Below are positions 1-6,453 of a stretch of 7,694 nt of DNA, piece by piece. This DNA comes from Bacteroidota bacterium (GTDB lineage Bacteria; Bacteroidota; Bacteroidia; Chitinophagales; LD1): the NCBI GenBank assembly GCA_947457525.1, contig CANGXE010000062.1, positions 1 to 7,694 of the forward strand. The letters run 5' to 3'. Each line of letters opens with the position of its first letter. Within the stretch, counting starts at the first letter, position 1. The translations under genes and the position numbers were made by a program. The notes below the pieces were generated by a model, which made no database searches, was not told the origin of the DNA, and worked only from the letters and a program-made list of their open reading frames with translations.

Positions 1-747
1 GACAGTACTATCACCCAAGAAGAGTTGTTTAAAAACAATTTACAGACTTTGACGGAGAAACTGTACAGCGAAGCTAAGGAATTGTATGCCCGCAAAGTGG
101 AGAACACGGTGAAGACAGTGATGCCCGTGTTGCAAAATATCAGTGATACACGTGGCGACACGGTGAAGATGGTAGCTATTCCTTTGAGTGATGGCAAGAA
201 AGGTGTGAACATTTTGGTGGACTTAGCAGAAACTTTACAAAACCAAGGCAAGACTATCGTTTCTCAATTTGAGAAGTCAATTACTTTGGCCTTGATAGAT
301 GAAGCTTGGAAACATCACCTACGCGCGATGGACGATTTGAAACAAGAAGTTCAGTTAGCGAGTTACGAACAAAAAGATCCATTAGTGATTTATAAGAAAG
401 AGGCCTTCAATTTGTTTACAGCTATGATTGGTCAAGTGAACCGCGACATTGCTTCGTTCTTATTTAAAGCACAATTGCCGCAAGGAGATGGAAGTTCTTC
501 TGAGCAAGTGCGTAATGCTGAGAATGAAAAGCAGAAAGCATTTGCTAAAAAGATCCAAGAAGGACGTGGTAGCTTAGAAGAGCCTACTTTACCTCAAGGC
601 GAAGAGCAACAAGTGCCTCAACAAGCTCCTGTGCAACGCCAAGAGCCGGTTCGTGTAGGTCCAAAAGTAGGTCGCAATGATGTTTGCCCATGTGGAAGCG
701 GCAAGAAATTTAAAAACTGTCACGGCAAAGGAATGGGAGAGGACTAA
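1..747 (+). CDS. secA: Preprotein translocase ATPase SecA, C-terminal part (5' end outside window)
   Basis: SecA is the ATP-driven motor that pushes unfolded preproteins through the SecYEG channel in the inner membrane. The reading frame is open from the first base, so only the last 248 residues are present; family members in this phylum are around 1,100 residues. Visible residues 1-158 match the helical scaffold and wing region, with the signature IDEAWKHHLRAMDDLKQ at about 99-115 and YEQKDPLVIYKKEAFNLF at about 122-139. Residues about 160-222 form a Gln/Glu/Pro-rich, probably disordered linker. The last 26 residues are the SEC-C zinc-binding tail, with ligands Cys229, Cys231, Cys240 and His241 in a CPCGSGKKFKNCH motif; in other bacteria this tail contacts SecB or lipids. 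The TTG at 25 is an internal leucine codon, not a start. An intrinsic terminator follows 20 bases after the stop, so secA is the last gene of its transcript. Confidence 0.97.
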   Translation, partial: DSTITQEELFKNNLQTLTEKLYSEAKELYARKVENTVKTVMPVLQNISDTRGDTVKMVAIPLSDGKKGVNILVDLAETLQNQGKTIVSQFEKSITLALIDEAWKHHLRAMDDLKQEVQLASYEQKDPLVIYKKEAFNLFTAMIGQVNRDIASFLFKAQLPQGDGSSSEQVRNAENEKQKAFAKKIQEGRGSLEEPTLPQGEEQQVPQQAPVQRQEPVRVGPKVGRNDVCPCGSGKKFKNCHGKGMGED

Positions 748-767
748 TCTCTTATTTATAATTATCA

Positions 768-801
768 ATTTACTGCTCCGAATGGAGCAGTAAATGTTTT
801 T
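768..801 (+). terminator. Intrinsic terminator after secA
   Basis: A perfect 12-bp stem (768-779 pairing with 784-795, ATTTACTGCTCC against GGAGCAGTAAAT) closes a GAAT tetraloop. It is followed at once by GTTTTT (796-801), the usual layout of a Rho-independent terminator reading rightwards. It lies 20 bases past the secA stop and 50 bases past the convergent end of the permease gene. Read leftwards, the stem is followed only by AT-rich sequence without a T run, so it may stop minus-strand transcripts weakly at best. Confidence 0.9.
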
Positions 802-850
802 GGGAAGTTCTATAAGTGAATAACTGAATTAAGTTTAGTCGAAATTCTGC

Positions 851-2122
851 CTAACTCCTAATCGCATCCACCGGTTTCATGTTGGCAGCAAAAATGGCCG
901 GAATAAAACCGGCAAAAATCCCCACAACTACCGAAATCACTAATCCAACACCCACATTATATGCAGTGATGTGGAATTTAAAGTCGGATTCTCCGTAATG
1001 GGTGACTACATACTGTAAGCCTTGAAACAAACCTACCACTACTAACAATCCGATGATACCGCCAATGACGCAAAGTACTACAGCTTCTAACAAGAACTCT
1101 AGTAGAATATAGGATTTCTTTGCACCAATCGCTTTCTTAATACCAATGATATACGTTCGTTCTTTAACAGCCACAAACATGATGTTAGCAATGCCAAATG
1201 CCCCTACGATAATTGAAAGTAAACCAATGAAAATGCCTGCTACGTTTACGATGGAAAAAATTGATTTTATACCTTCGGTGAAAACACTTACTTGATTGAT
1301 GGCAAAGTTGTCTTCTTGGTAAGGTGAAATCTTGCGCACATTGCGCATTGCGCCACGCACCTCATAACGCAATTCGTCCATAGGTACACCGGGCTTTGGC
1401 ACAATGGCGATCAAGGGATCACCATCAGTACCCACTTTTACAAATTGGGTCATAAAACTATAAGGGACTAACACATTGTTATCTAGCGTAAACCCAAACA
1501 AATCATCGCCTTCTTTTTTAAGCACGCCCACCACTTTCATCTTTGCACCACTGATTTTTATCTCTTCGCCTTCGATGTTTTTGCGTCCTTCAAAAAGAGT
1601 TTCGGCTACATTGGCGCCAATGAGTGCCACTGCCTGCCCACTTTTACTTTCTCCAAAAGTGAAATAGCGACCTTGCACAAAATCCATTTCTTTAATCTTG
1701 TTATAATCGTAAGTCACCCCATTTACTTGTGAGCCTTCCGCTGTGTTGCCATTCGCAATTACGTTTTGCCTTCCACCAAAATATATCAAGCAAGTTGCTT
1801 TTGCACTTCCAAGCTTATCACTGAGTTGCTCGAGTTCGCGTGTGTTGGTTGAAGGTCTGTTCAAATATTTCCACCAAGGATAATCATTACCATCTGCCCA
1901 AATCCACGGCCATTTTTGCACATAAAGAATGTCGTTGCCGAAAGAAGCTAAGCTCGACTGAATATTCATCTCTAATGAAGTCACTGCAGTGCGAACGGAG
2001 ATAATACAGATAATGCCGATGGCCACGCCCAAAAGAGACAAGAAAGCACGCAACTTGGCCGCACGAAGCTCTTCAAGCGAGAGGACTAAACTTTGCCAAA
2101 AGATTTGGAGAAATGTTTTCAC
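851..2122 (-). CDS. MacB/FtsX-family ABC transporter permease
   Basis: This is an inner-membrane permease of the MacB type. Such proteins work with a separate or fused ATPase and, in Gram-negatives, often with a periplasmic adaptor and an outer-membrane channel to move lipoproteins, peptides or drugs. With the GTG start at 2122 it has 423 residues: one transmembrane helix at about 26-46 (AFLSLLGVAIGIICIISV), a periplasmic MacB_PCD domain at about 47-290, and three C-terminal helices at about 291-317, 341-365 and 387-413. The cytoplasmic loop VAVKERTYIIGIKKAIGA and the ending NMKPVDAIRS are family hallmarks. An alternative TTG at 2155 adds 11 residues, but it lies one codon after an in-frame stop and inside a promoter-like TAAACTTTG (2161-2153), so I prefer the GTG. 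No ATP-binding domain is fused and none is encoded nearby, so the substrate and partner are unknown. It is divergent from queA and convergent with secA. Confidence 0.92.
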   Translation of the reverse strand: MKTFLQIFWQSLVLSLEELRAAKLRAFLSLLGVAIGIICIISVRTAVTSLEMNIQSSLASFGNDILYVQKWPWIWADGNDYPWWKYLNRPSTNTRELEQLSDKLGSAKATCLIYFGGRQNVIANGNTAEGSQVNGVTYDYNKIKEMDFVQGRYFTFGESKSGQAVALIGANVAETLFEGRKNIEGEEIKISGAKMKVVGVLKKEGDDLFGFTLDNNVLVPYSFMTQFVKVGTDGDPLIAIVPKPGVPMDELRYEVRGAMRNVRKISPYQEDNFAINQVSVFTEGIKSIFSIVNVAGIFIGLLSIIVGAFGIANIMFVAVKERTYIIGIKKAIGAKKSYILLEFLLEAVVLCVIGGIIGLLVVVGLFQGLQYVVTHYGESDFKFHITAYNVGVGLVISVVVGIFAGFIPAIFAANMKPVDAIRS

Positions 2123-2228
2123 AGCTGCGCAAACGTAACGAAATTTTGACAGCAAAGTTTAGTGTATTCAGTGAAGAGCAGAATTCGTTAATAATTCTAT
2201 TCGCCCATAGCCAAACAGTTTTGTTTGC

Positions 2229-2258
2229 TTTGAAATGTCCTCTAATTTACTACTTTTG
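2229..2258 (+). promoter_or_regulatory. Probable queA promoter, Bacteroidota type
   Basis: TACTTTTG at 2251-2258 matches the Bacteroidota -7 consensus TAnnTTTG exactly. A TTTG at 2229-2232 lies 18 bases upstream, suitable for the -33 element. Transcription would begin near 2265, giving a leader of about 65 bases before the queA ATG. The match is by eye; the consensus is established for the phylum, and use of this copy is inferred. Confidence 0.6.
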
Positions 2259-2271
2259 CGCTCCCGAAATT

Positions 2272-2316
2272 TTCAGTTTTACTAAACTGAATGTTTTGAA
2301 TTCCGTAAAATTCAAA
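2272..2316 (+). other. Two tandem hairpins in the queA leader
   Basis: Two perfect 8-bp inverted repeats lie side by side: TTCAGTTT-TACT-AAACTGAA (2272-2291) and TTTGAATT-CCGTAA-AATTCAAA (2295-2316). Both lie between the predicted transcription start and the queA ATG at 2329. An alternative pairing between TTTTAC (2277-2282) and GTAAAA (2305-2310) would join the two loop regions and exclude the separate hairpins. The sequence is AT-rich, so the stems are weak. It does not resemble the preQ1 riboswitch classes that I know, and no T-run terminator follows either hairpin. A regulatory role is a guess. Confidence 0.35.
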
Positions 2317-2328
2317 TCTTTAAAAACT

Positions 2329-3378
2329 ATGAAATTATCCAGTTTCGACTTCGAAATTCCCAAAGAATTAGTGGCACAATATCCCGCAAAAAATCGCGAT
2401 GAAAGCCGATTAATGATTATCAATCGCAACACCAAAAAGATTGAGCACAAGAAGTTTAGCGACTTGTTGAAGTGTTTTGGTGATGGTGATGTAATGTTGT
2501 TGAACAACACCAAAGTTTTTCCTGCCCGTTTGTATGGTACTAAAGAAAAGACAGGAGCTAAAATTGAGGTTTTCTTACTTCGCGAATTGAATGCAAAATC
2601 ACTTTTGTGGGATGTACTGGTTGACCCTGCTCGTAAAATCCGTGTGGGTAATAAGTTATACTTTGGTGCAAACGATGAGTTGATAGCTGAGGTAGTTGAT
2701 AACACTACATCGCGTGGACGTACTATTCGTTTCTTATTTGATGGCGACCACGAAAAATTCAAAAAAATTCTTTACAGCTTAGGTGAAACTCCACTTCCAA
2801 AATATATCAAACGTCCCGTGGAGCCATCTGATGAGGAGCGTTACCAAACGGTTTATGCCAAAGTAGAGGGTGCAGTAGCTGCTCCAACTTCGGGTATGCA
2901 CTTTAGTCGCGAGTTGTTGAAGCGCTTAGAAATCAAAGGTGTTGAGTTGGGAGAAGTAACACTTCACACCGGTTTGGGTACTTTCCGTACGATAGACGTT
3001 GAAGATTTGTCTAAACACAAAATGGATGCTGAGGAAATAGATATTCCGGAGCGCACGGTGAAGTTAGTAAACGAAGCAAAAATAAACGGAAAGCGTATCT
3101 GCGCGGTTGGAACCACGACCATGCGTGCAGTGGAAACAGCCGTTTCTGCCGAAGGTTTCTTAAAGCCAACACACGAGTGGACTAACTTATTTATTCATCC
3201 ACCATTTGACTTTAACATAGCGAATGCAATGGTGACTAATTTTCACCCACCGAAGTCGAGTTTGTTGATCATGGCGGCTGCCTTTGGTGGCTTCGATTTA
3301 GTCATGAAAGCCTATGAAACAGCGATTAAAGAAAAGTATAACTTCCTTAGTTATGGAGATGCTATGTTGATTTTATAA
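2329..3378 (+). CDS. queA: S-adenosylmethionine:tRNA ribosyltransferase-isomerase QueA
   Basis: QueA transfers and rearranges the ribose of S-adenosylmethionine onto preQ1 at wobble position 34 of tRNAs with GUN anticodons, giving epoxyqueuosine, the next-to-last step of queuosine synthesis. The protein has 349 residues, the normal family length. Family signatures run throughout: DFEIPKELVAQYPA (7-20), SRLMII (26-31), LLNNTKVFPARLYG (57-70), LGETPLPKYIKRP (151-163), ERYQTVYAK (170-178), AAPTSGMHF (184-192), LHTGLGTFR (212-220), VGTTTMRAVET (260-270), TNFHPPKSSLL (303-313) and the closing YNFLSYGDAMLIL. The ATG at 2329 is chosen because the family's conserved N-terminus begins there; the frame is open upstream to 2113, but that stretch has no family similarity and contains the promoter. 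The gene stands alone, with its own promoter and a terminator 22 bases after the stop. Confidence 0.97.
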   Translation: MKLSSFDFEIPKELVAQYPAKNRDESRLMIINRNTKKIEHKKFSDLLKCFGDGDVMLLNNTKVFPARLYGTKEKTGAKIEVFLLRELNAKSLLWDVLVDPARKIRVGNKLYFGANDELIAEVVDNTTSRGRTIRFLFDGDHEKFKKILYSLGETPLPKYIKRPVEPSDEERYQTVYAKVEGAVAAPTSGMHFSRELLKRLEIKGVELGEVTLHTGLGTFRTIDVEDLSKHKMDAEEIDIPERTVKLVNEAKINGKRICAVGTTTMRAVETAVSAEGFLKPTHEWTNLFIHPPFDFNIANAMVTNFHPPKSSLLIMAAAFGGFDLVMKAYETAIKEKYNFLSYGDAMLIL

Positions 3379-3400
3379 TTCTAGAATGATATGTCAATCT

Positions 3401-3436
3401 AAGCCTTGCTTCATGTTTTTGAGCAAGGCTTTTTTT
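3401..3436 (+). terminator. Intrinsic terminator after queA
   Basis: AGCCTTGCT (3402-3410) pairs perfectly with AGCAAGGCT (3422-3430) around an 11-base loop; the outer A3401-T3431 pair can extend the stem. A run of six T follows (3431-3436). It begins 22 bases after the queA stop. On the minus strand the stem is followed by AGATTGACAT, not a T run, so it should act mainly on queA transcripts and not on the convergent phosphoribosyltransferase gene. Confidence 0.9.
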
Positions 3437-3460
3437 ATTAAAAATATAAGACTGATTAAT

Positions 3461-3970
3461 CTATACTAAATAGGCCTTGCCATTGCCCTTAGAATCATAC
3501 TCTACAGCTATGTGTTCTTGCAAAGTGGTAGAAAGTGATAGGCCTACAATGTCTGGTGATACCGGGAATAGTTTATGCTGCCGATCCACAAGCGCCACTG
3601 CTTGAACTTTTGCTGGAGTAAAGTTCATGATTGGTTTTAATGCATAATAAAGCGTTTTTCCTGTGTTGGCTACATCGTCAACAAGAACCACTGTTTTTTG
3701 ATCTAAGTTGAGTTTGCCGGTTTCTAAATTGATTTCTCTGCCATTCGGTTCTTTCTTGTTCATGGTAAGTGAAAGAAGCGTGACTTTTACTCCATCTATC
3801 GCTTCTATTTCGTTTTGAAGCTGTTGAGCATACTTATAACCGTTTGGTTGAATACCAATGAGAATGAGTTCTTTTACAGTGTCGTTTTGCTCTAAAAGTT
3901 GGTAGGCAATTCGTTTTGTTTTTTGGTTGATTTCGTTGGTGTCGAGTATCAATACTTTTTTATGGCTCAT
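3461..3970 (-). CDS. pyrR: PyrR-family phosphoribosyltransferase
   Basis: This is a 169-residue type I phosphoribosyltransferase. The PRPP-binding loop VVLVDDVANTGKT lies at 94-106. Similarity to PyrR, the pyrimidine-operon regulator with uracil phosphoribosyltransferase activity, runs along the length: an N-terminal ILD...I...RIA...LE.N pattern, LIGIQPNG (37-44), and ALVDR.H...P (126-136), where PyrR has LVDRGHRELP. The stretch where PyrR usually has a DITLYRDD-like segment reads LLSLTMNKKEPNG here, so uracil specificity and RNA-binding regulation cannot be assumed. Family membership is well supported; the exact substrate is not, and the gene symbol is provisional. The ATG at 3970 lies 21 bases after the protease stop on the same strand, with no terminator between, so the two are probably co-transcribed. 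No pyrimidine gene is in the window, and no clear terminator is seen downstream. Confidence 0.8.
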   Translation of the reverse strand: MSHKKVLILDTNEINQKTKRIAYQLLEQNDTVKELILIGIQPNGYKYAQQLQNEIEAIDGVKVTLLSLTMNKKEPNGREINLETGKLNLDQKTVVLVDDVANTGKTLYYALKPIMNFTPAKVQAVALVDRQHKLFPVSPDIVGLSLSTTLQEHIAVEYDSKGNGKAYLV

Positions 3971-3991
3971 GTTTGTTAGTTGCTCAGTGGG

Positions 3992-6352
3992 TTATTCAAT
4001 GATAAGTTTGCCGGATTGTAGTGGCATTTTGTCTAAAAATAGGGTGTAAAAGTAAATTCCTCCGGATAATTTTTGTCGCTCGATGTTGTATATTGATTGC
4101 CCGGGTTGCAATTTTACATTGTTAACCATTTCCCCAATTGAATTGGTCAATACTATTTCTCCGTTGGTATAATTTTGAAGACGTAGCTCAAAAGTGGCTT
4201 TATTGTTCATCGGGTTAGGATAAACAATAAGGGTCGAATTGTTCGAAACGTTATTTAGCCCAACAGAGTAAAGACAATTACTGTTGACATTGGCATTGGG
4301 GTTGTAGTTTACAGCCGTAGGGTCAGTACAACCGTAAATTTTAGCTTCGCAACCCAGTGTGTCGAGGTTGGCTGTAGCCAGATAATTTAAGCATGAAGTG
4401 TCTGTGGTGCCGTAGATAAAATTGGCGTAAGTCATGGCAGCAAAGCCTGAAACTTTGCCGTGACCATATTCATTGTTGGAAGTAGAACCTGTGAAGCCAT
4501 CTTTAATAGCAGTATTAATGATAACTTGCTTAATCTCATCCCAACGAGCGGTTGGGCGTTTCTCTAAGTAAAGAGCAGCAATCCCTGCTACAATAGGAGA
4601 AGCCATTGACGTACCACCATTGCGTATATGGCGTTTAGTGATAGAAACTTTTACTCTATTAGACGGTGAGGTAGCTAACGCAATAAACCCTGCATCACCG
4701 GTGGCAATTGTGGTGCTGCCGGTGGCCATCACATCCGGCTTCAACCGGCCATCGCGCGTAGGGCCAAAGCTTGATGTTTGAAATCTTTTACCTACAATTT
4801 GATTGTATGGCGCAGCCAATAAGTCAACATAGTTTGAATCAAGGTCGAGATAACCTTCGTGAAGGGTGTAATTACCTACTGTAATCACTTTGTCGCTGCA
4901 TTGCCAAGAAGAGACAATTGTTTTATTAAAATCCGGATGCTGATAGTTGGGAAATTGAATATAGTTTCCGGCAATAGAGTCAAGCATATCTGACGTGCCA
5001 ATTAAACTAGAACTGCTCCATAGGTCAAACTTGCCTGTGCCTGTGGTCTGCAAACGCCAAAGATTGGAGGTTAGGGTAGTTTTTATCAAAAACTCTACGT
5101 GATATTTATTGCCTTCTAATGTGGCTTGCATACTGATTTGACCTAACAAAGTAGGTCCGTTGAATAAATTGCGATTGAGAATAACGCCTACTCCCGGTGG
5201 AGGATTAAAGTCGCCTTTAACCGTGAAGTAGCTTAAGCGTCCGAGGTTATTGCCGGTAGCATCATTACAGCCCACAGTAAATTGTACTTGATTAAAATCA
5301 GCCGTGTCTGCCCAAAGGTCAAAATAGGCCTCCGAAGCACCTGAGTTATATTTAAAGAAAGTATAAGCGCTGTCGCTGGGCACATTGTAACCCAAGTGAT
5401 GAGGAATATGCCCTCCGTTTCCTCCGGCTGCAACTAAAACACGACCTTTTCTTTCTTCCAATAATACTTCTATTAACTGAGTGGCTAAATCAGTGCCATC
5501 ATGTGAACCATAATATGTGCCGATAGAGGTGTTTATGACACATGGCTTACCCAATGCGTCCGCCTTCTTGAATACATAATCAACAGCATCTGCCACATGA
5601 CCTAGAAAATCATCATCGTTTATTTTGACTTTAACGGCAATAATTTCAGCCTCGGGAGCCACACCGATAAATTTATTTTCATAAAACGTTCCTTTTGTAG
5701 ATTGGCTGTTGCCGGCTGCAATGCCTGCCACACAAGTGCCGTGGCCAAAGTCTGATGCAGGTGGCACATGCGTGCAGTTGCCATTGTCAATATCAATCCA
5801 GTTCCACTGGTTGCCGTAGTTGTACGGAGCAGGAGCGGAAAGACCTGTAGCATCTTGATCCCATATGAACCGGATACGAGTCGTGCTATCTTGCAGCTTT
5901 CTAAAATCACCATGTTGCCAGTATATTCCCCCATCTAGAATTCCCACTACTACTCCGGTGCCTTTGTATGCTTTTACCAATGGCGCCATACCATTGTGAA
6001 TTCCATCAATTCCATTTGTTACGAGCGCTGTGTCCAACAAAATTTTTCCTTTCGCTCCGCTATATTCTATTTTCTCAATTGCCTTGCTTTGTAAGAGGAC
6101 TGATAATTTATTCGTTGGAATTTGAATGGATGCAATATTTCCCCTAAAGAAGTTGACTGTGCCTCCATTATCGCGAATCAATTGTTGTAACGCTGGTATG
6201 TCACCTCTCACAAGAAGATGTCGAATGGTGTTGTAATCTGTTCTACTATTCAATTTTTGATGTGTGCGCAAATCAAATCGTGTTGTTTCTTGAGCATTTG
6301 TACCCAGTAGAAAACAAAAACAAATGAGTAGTGTTATAGCGTAGCGATGCAT
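3992..6352 (-). CDS. Secreted subtilisin-like serine protease (S8) with T9SS sorting domain
   Basis: From the ATG at 6352 this is 786 residues. That start is preferred over an upstream ATG at 6418 because it opens directly on a good signal peptide (MHRYAITLLICFCFLLGTNA, cleavage near 20-21); the longer form would bury it behind 22 residues. Residues about 25-110 look like an inhibitory propeptide. The catalytic domain follows, with Asp140 in VVGILDGGI, His204 in DFGHGTCVAGIAAG, oxyanion Asn274 in VINTSIG and Ser582 in GGTSMASPIVAG, so the triad is intact. About 240 extra residues sit between Asn274 and Ser582, mostly at about 310-485, resembling the jelly-roll insert of CspA-like S8 proteases. 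SSFGPTRDGRLKPDV (527-541) is a core motif. A cysteine-containing GCTDPTAVNYNPNANVNSNC unit (674-693) precedes a T9SS sorting domain (about 706-786: VYPNP, then GGIYFY and a KLIIE end). The protein should cross the inner membrane by Sec and the outer membrane by T9SS. The substrate is unknown. Confidence 0.95.
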   Translation of the reverse strand: MHRYAITLLICFCFLLGTNAQETTRFDLRTHQKLNSRTDYNTIRHLLVRGDIPALQQLIRDNGGTVNFFRGNIASIQIPTNKLSVLLQSKAIEKIEYSGAKGKILLDTALVTNGIDGIHNGMAPLVKAYKGTGVVVGILDGGIYWQHGDFRKLQDSTTRIRFIWDQDATGLSAPAPYNYGNQWNWIDIDNGNCTHVPPASDFGHGTCVAGIAAGNSQSTKGTFYENKFIGVAPEAEIIAVKVKINDDDFLGHVADAVDYVFKKADALGKPCVINTSIGTYYGSHDGTDLATQLIEVLLEERKGRVLVAAGGNGGHIPHHLGYNVPSDSAYTFFKYNSGASEAYFDLWADTADFNQVQFTVGCNDATGNNLGRLSYFTVKGDFNPPPGVGVILNRNLFNGPTLLGQISMQATLEGNKYHVEFLIKTTLTSNLWRLQTTGTGKFDLWSSSSLIGTSDMLDSIAGNYIQFPNYQHPDFNKTIVSSWQCSDKVITVGNYTLHEGYLDLDSNYVDLLAAPYNQIVGKRFQTSSFGPTRDGRLKPDVMATGSTTIATGDAGFIALATSPSNRVKVSITKRHIRNGGTSMASPIVAGIAALYLEKRPTARWDEIKQVIINTAIKDGFTGSTSNNEYGHGKVSGFAAMTYANFIYGTTDTSCLNYLATANLDTLGCEAKIYGCTDPTAVNYNPNANVNSNCLYSVGLNNVSNNSTLIVYPNPMNNKATFELRLQNYTNGEIVLTNSIGEMVNNVKLQPGQSIYNIERQKLSGGIYFYTLFLDKMPLQSGKLIIE

Positions 6353-6404
6353 AGAATTATCAACATTATTTATTACAAGTTTAATTCTTTTCGACCACAT
6401 TTTG

Positions 6405-6433
6405 TTTGGTAAATGCATAAAAATGTATTTTAG
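6405..6433 (+). promoter_or_regulatory. Possible promoter of the membrane Fe-S protein gene
   Basis: TTTG at 6405-6408 and TATTTTAG at 6426-6433 are 17 bases apart and resemble the Bacteroidota -33 and -7 elements; the second has one mismatch to TAnnTTTG. The ATG at 6454 would follow after a leader of only about 15 bases. The match is modest and made by eye. On the other strand, TAAACTTG (6383-6376, one mismatch) is the best -7 candidate for the protease, but it lacks a convincing -33 element. Confidence 0.35.
6411..6430. repeat. Imperfect inverted repeat in the divergent intergenic region
   Basis: AAATGCAT (6411-6418) and ATGTATTT (6423-6430) form an 8-bp dyad with one mismatch around AAAA. 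It overlaps the candidate promoter of the Fe-S gene and lies upstream of the preferred protease start, the position expected of an operator for one or both genes. The region is AT-rich, so chance is a real alternative. No regulator gene is visible in the window. Confidence 0.3.
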
Positions 6434-6453
6434 CCACCATCATAAATTGAACT

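Noticed and set aside
1476..1667. A 63-codon open frame on the plus strand
   Set aside because: It lies wholly inside the permease gene on the opposite strand, and its Ser/Pro/Phe-rich translation is typical of an antisense shadow.
2113..2328. An upstream in-frame extension of queA
   Set aside because: The extra 72 residues have no similarity to QueA, they span the probable promoter and the two hairpins, and the conserved N-terminus begins at the ATG at 2329.
2259..2328. A preQ1 riboswitch before queA
   Set aside because: The C-rich loop and A-rich tail that define the preQ1 aptamers I know are absent; only two simple hairpins are seen.
2250..2762. A 170-codon open frame on the minus strand
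   Set aside because: It is antisense to queA, whose protein signatures are clear, and its own translation resembles no family.
5233..5433. A 66-codon open frame on the minus strand
   Set aside because: It is an alternative frame within the protease gene, where the protease frame is continuous and has the catalytic motifs.
5620..5934. A 104-codon open frame on the minus strand
   Set aside because: It is another frame over the His204 region of the protease; composition and lack of a recognisable domain mark it as a shadow.
6353..6418. A longer protease N-terminus starting at the ATG at 6418
   Set aside because: It would add 22 polar residues before an otherwise standard signal peptide and would place the start inside the dyad of the divergent regulatory region.
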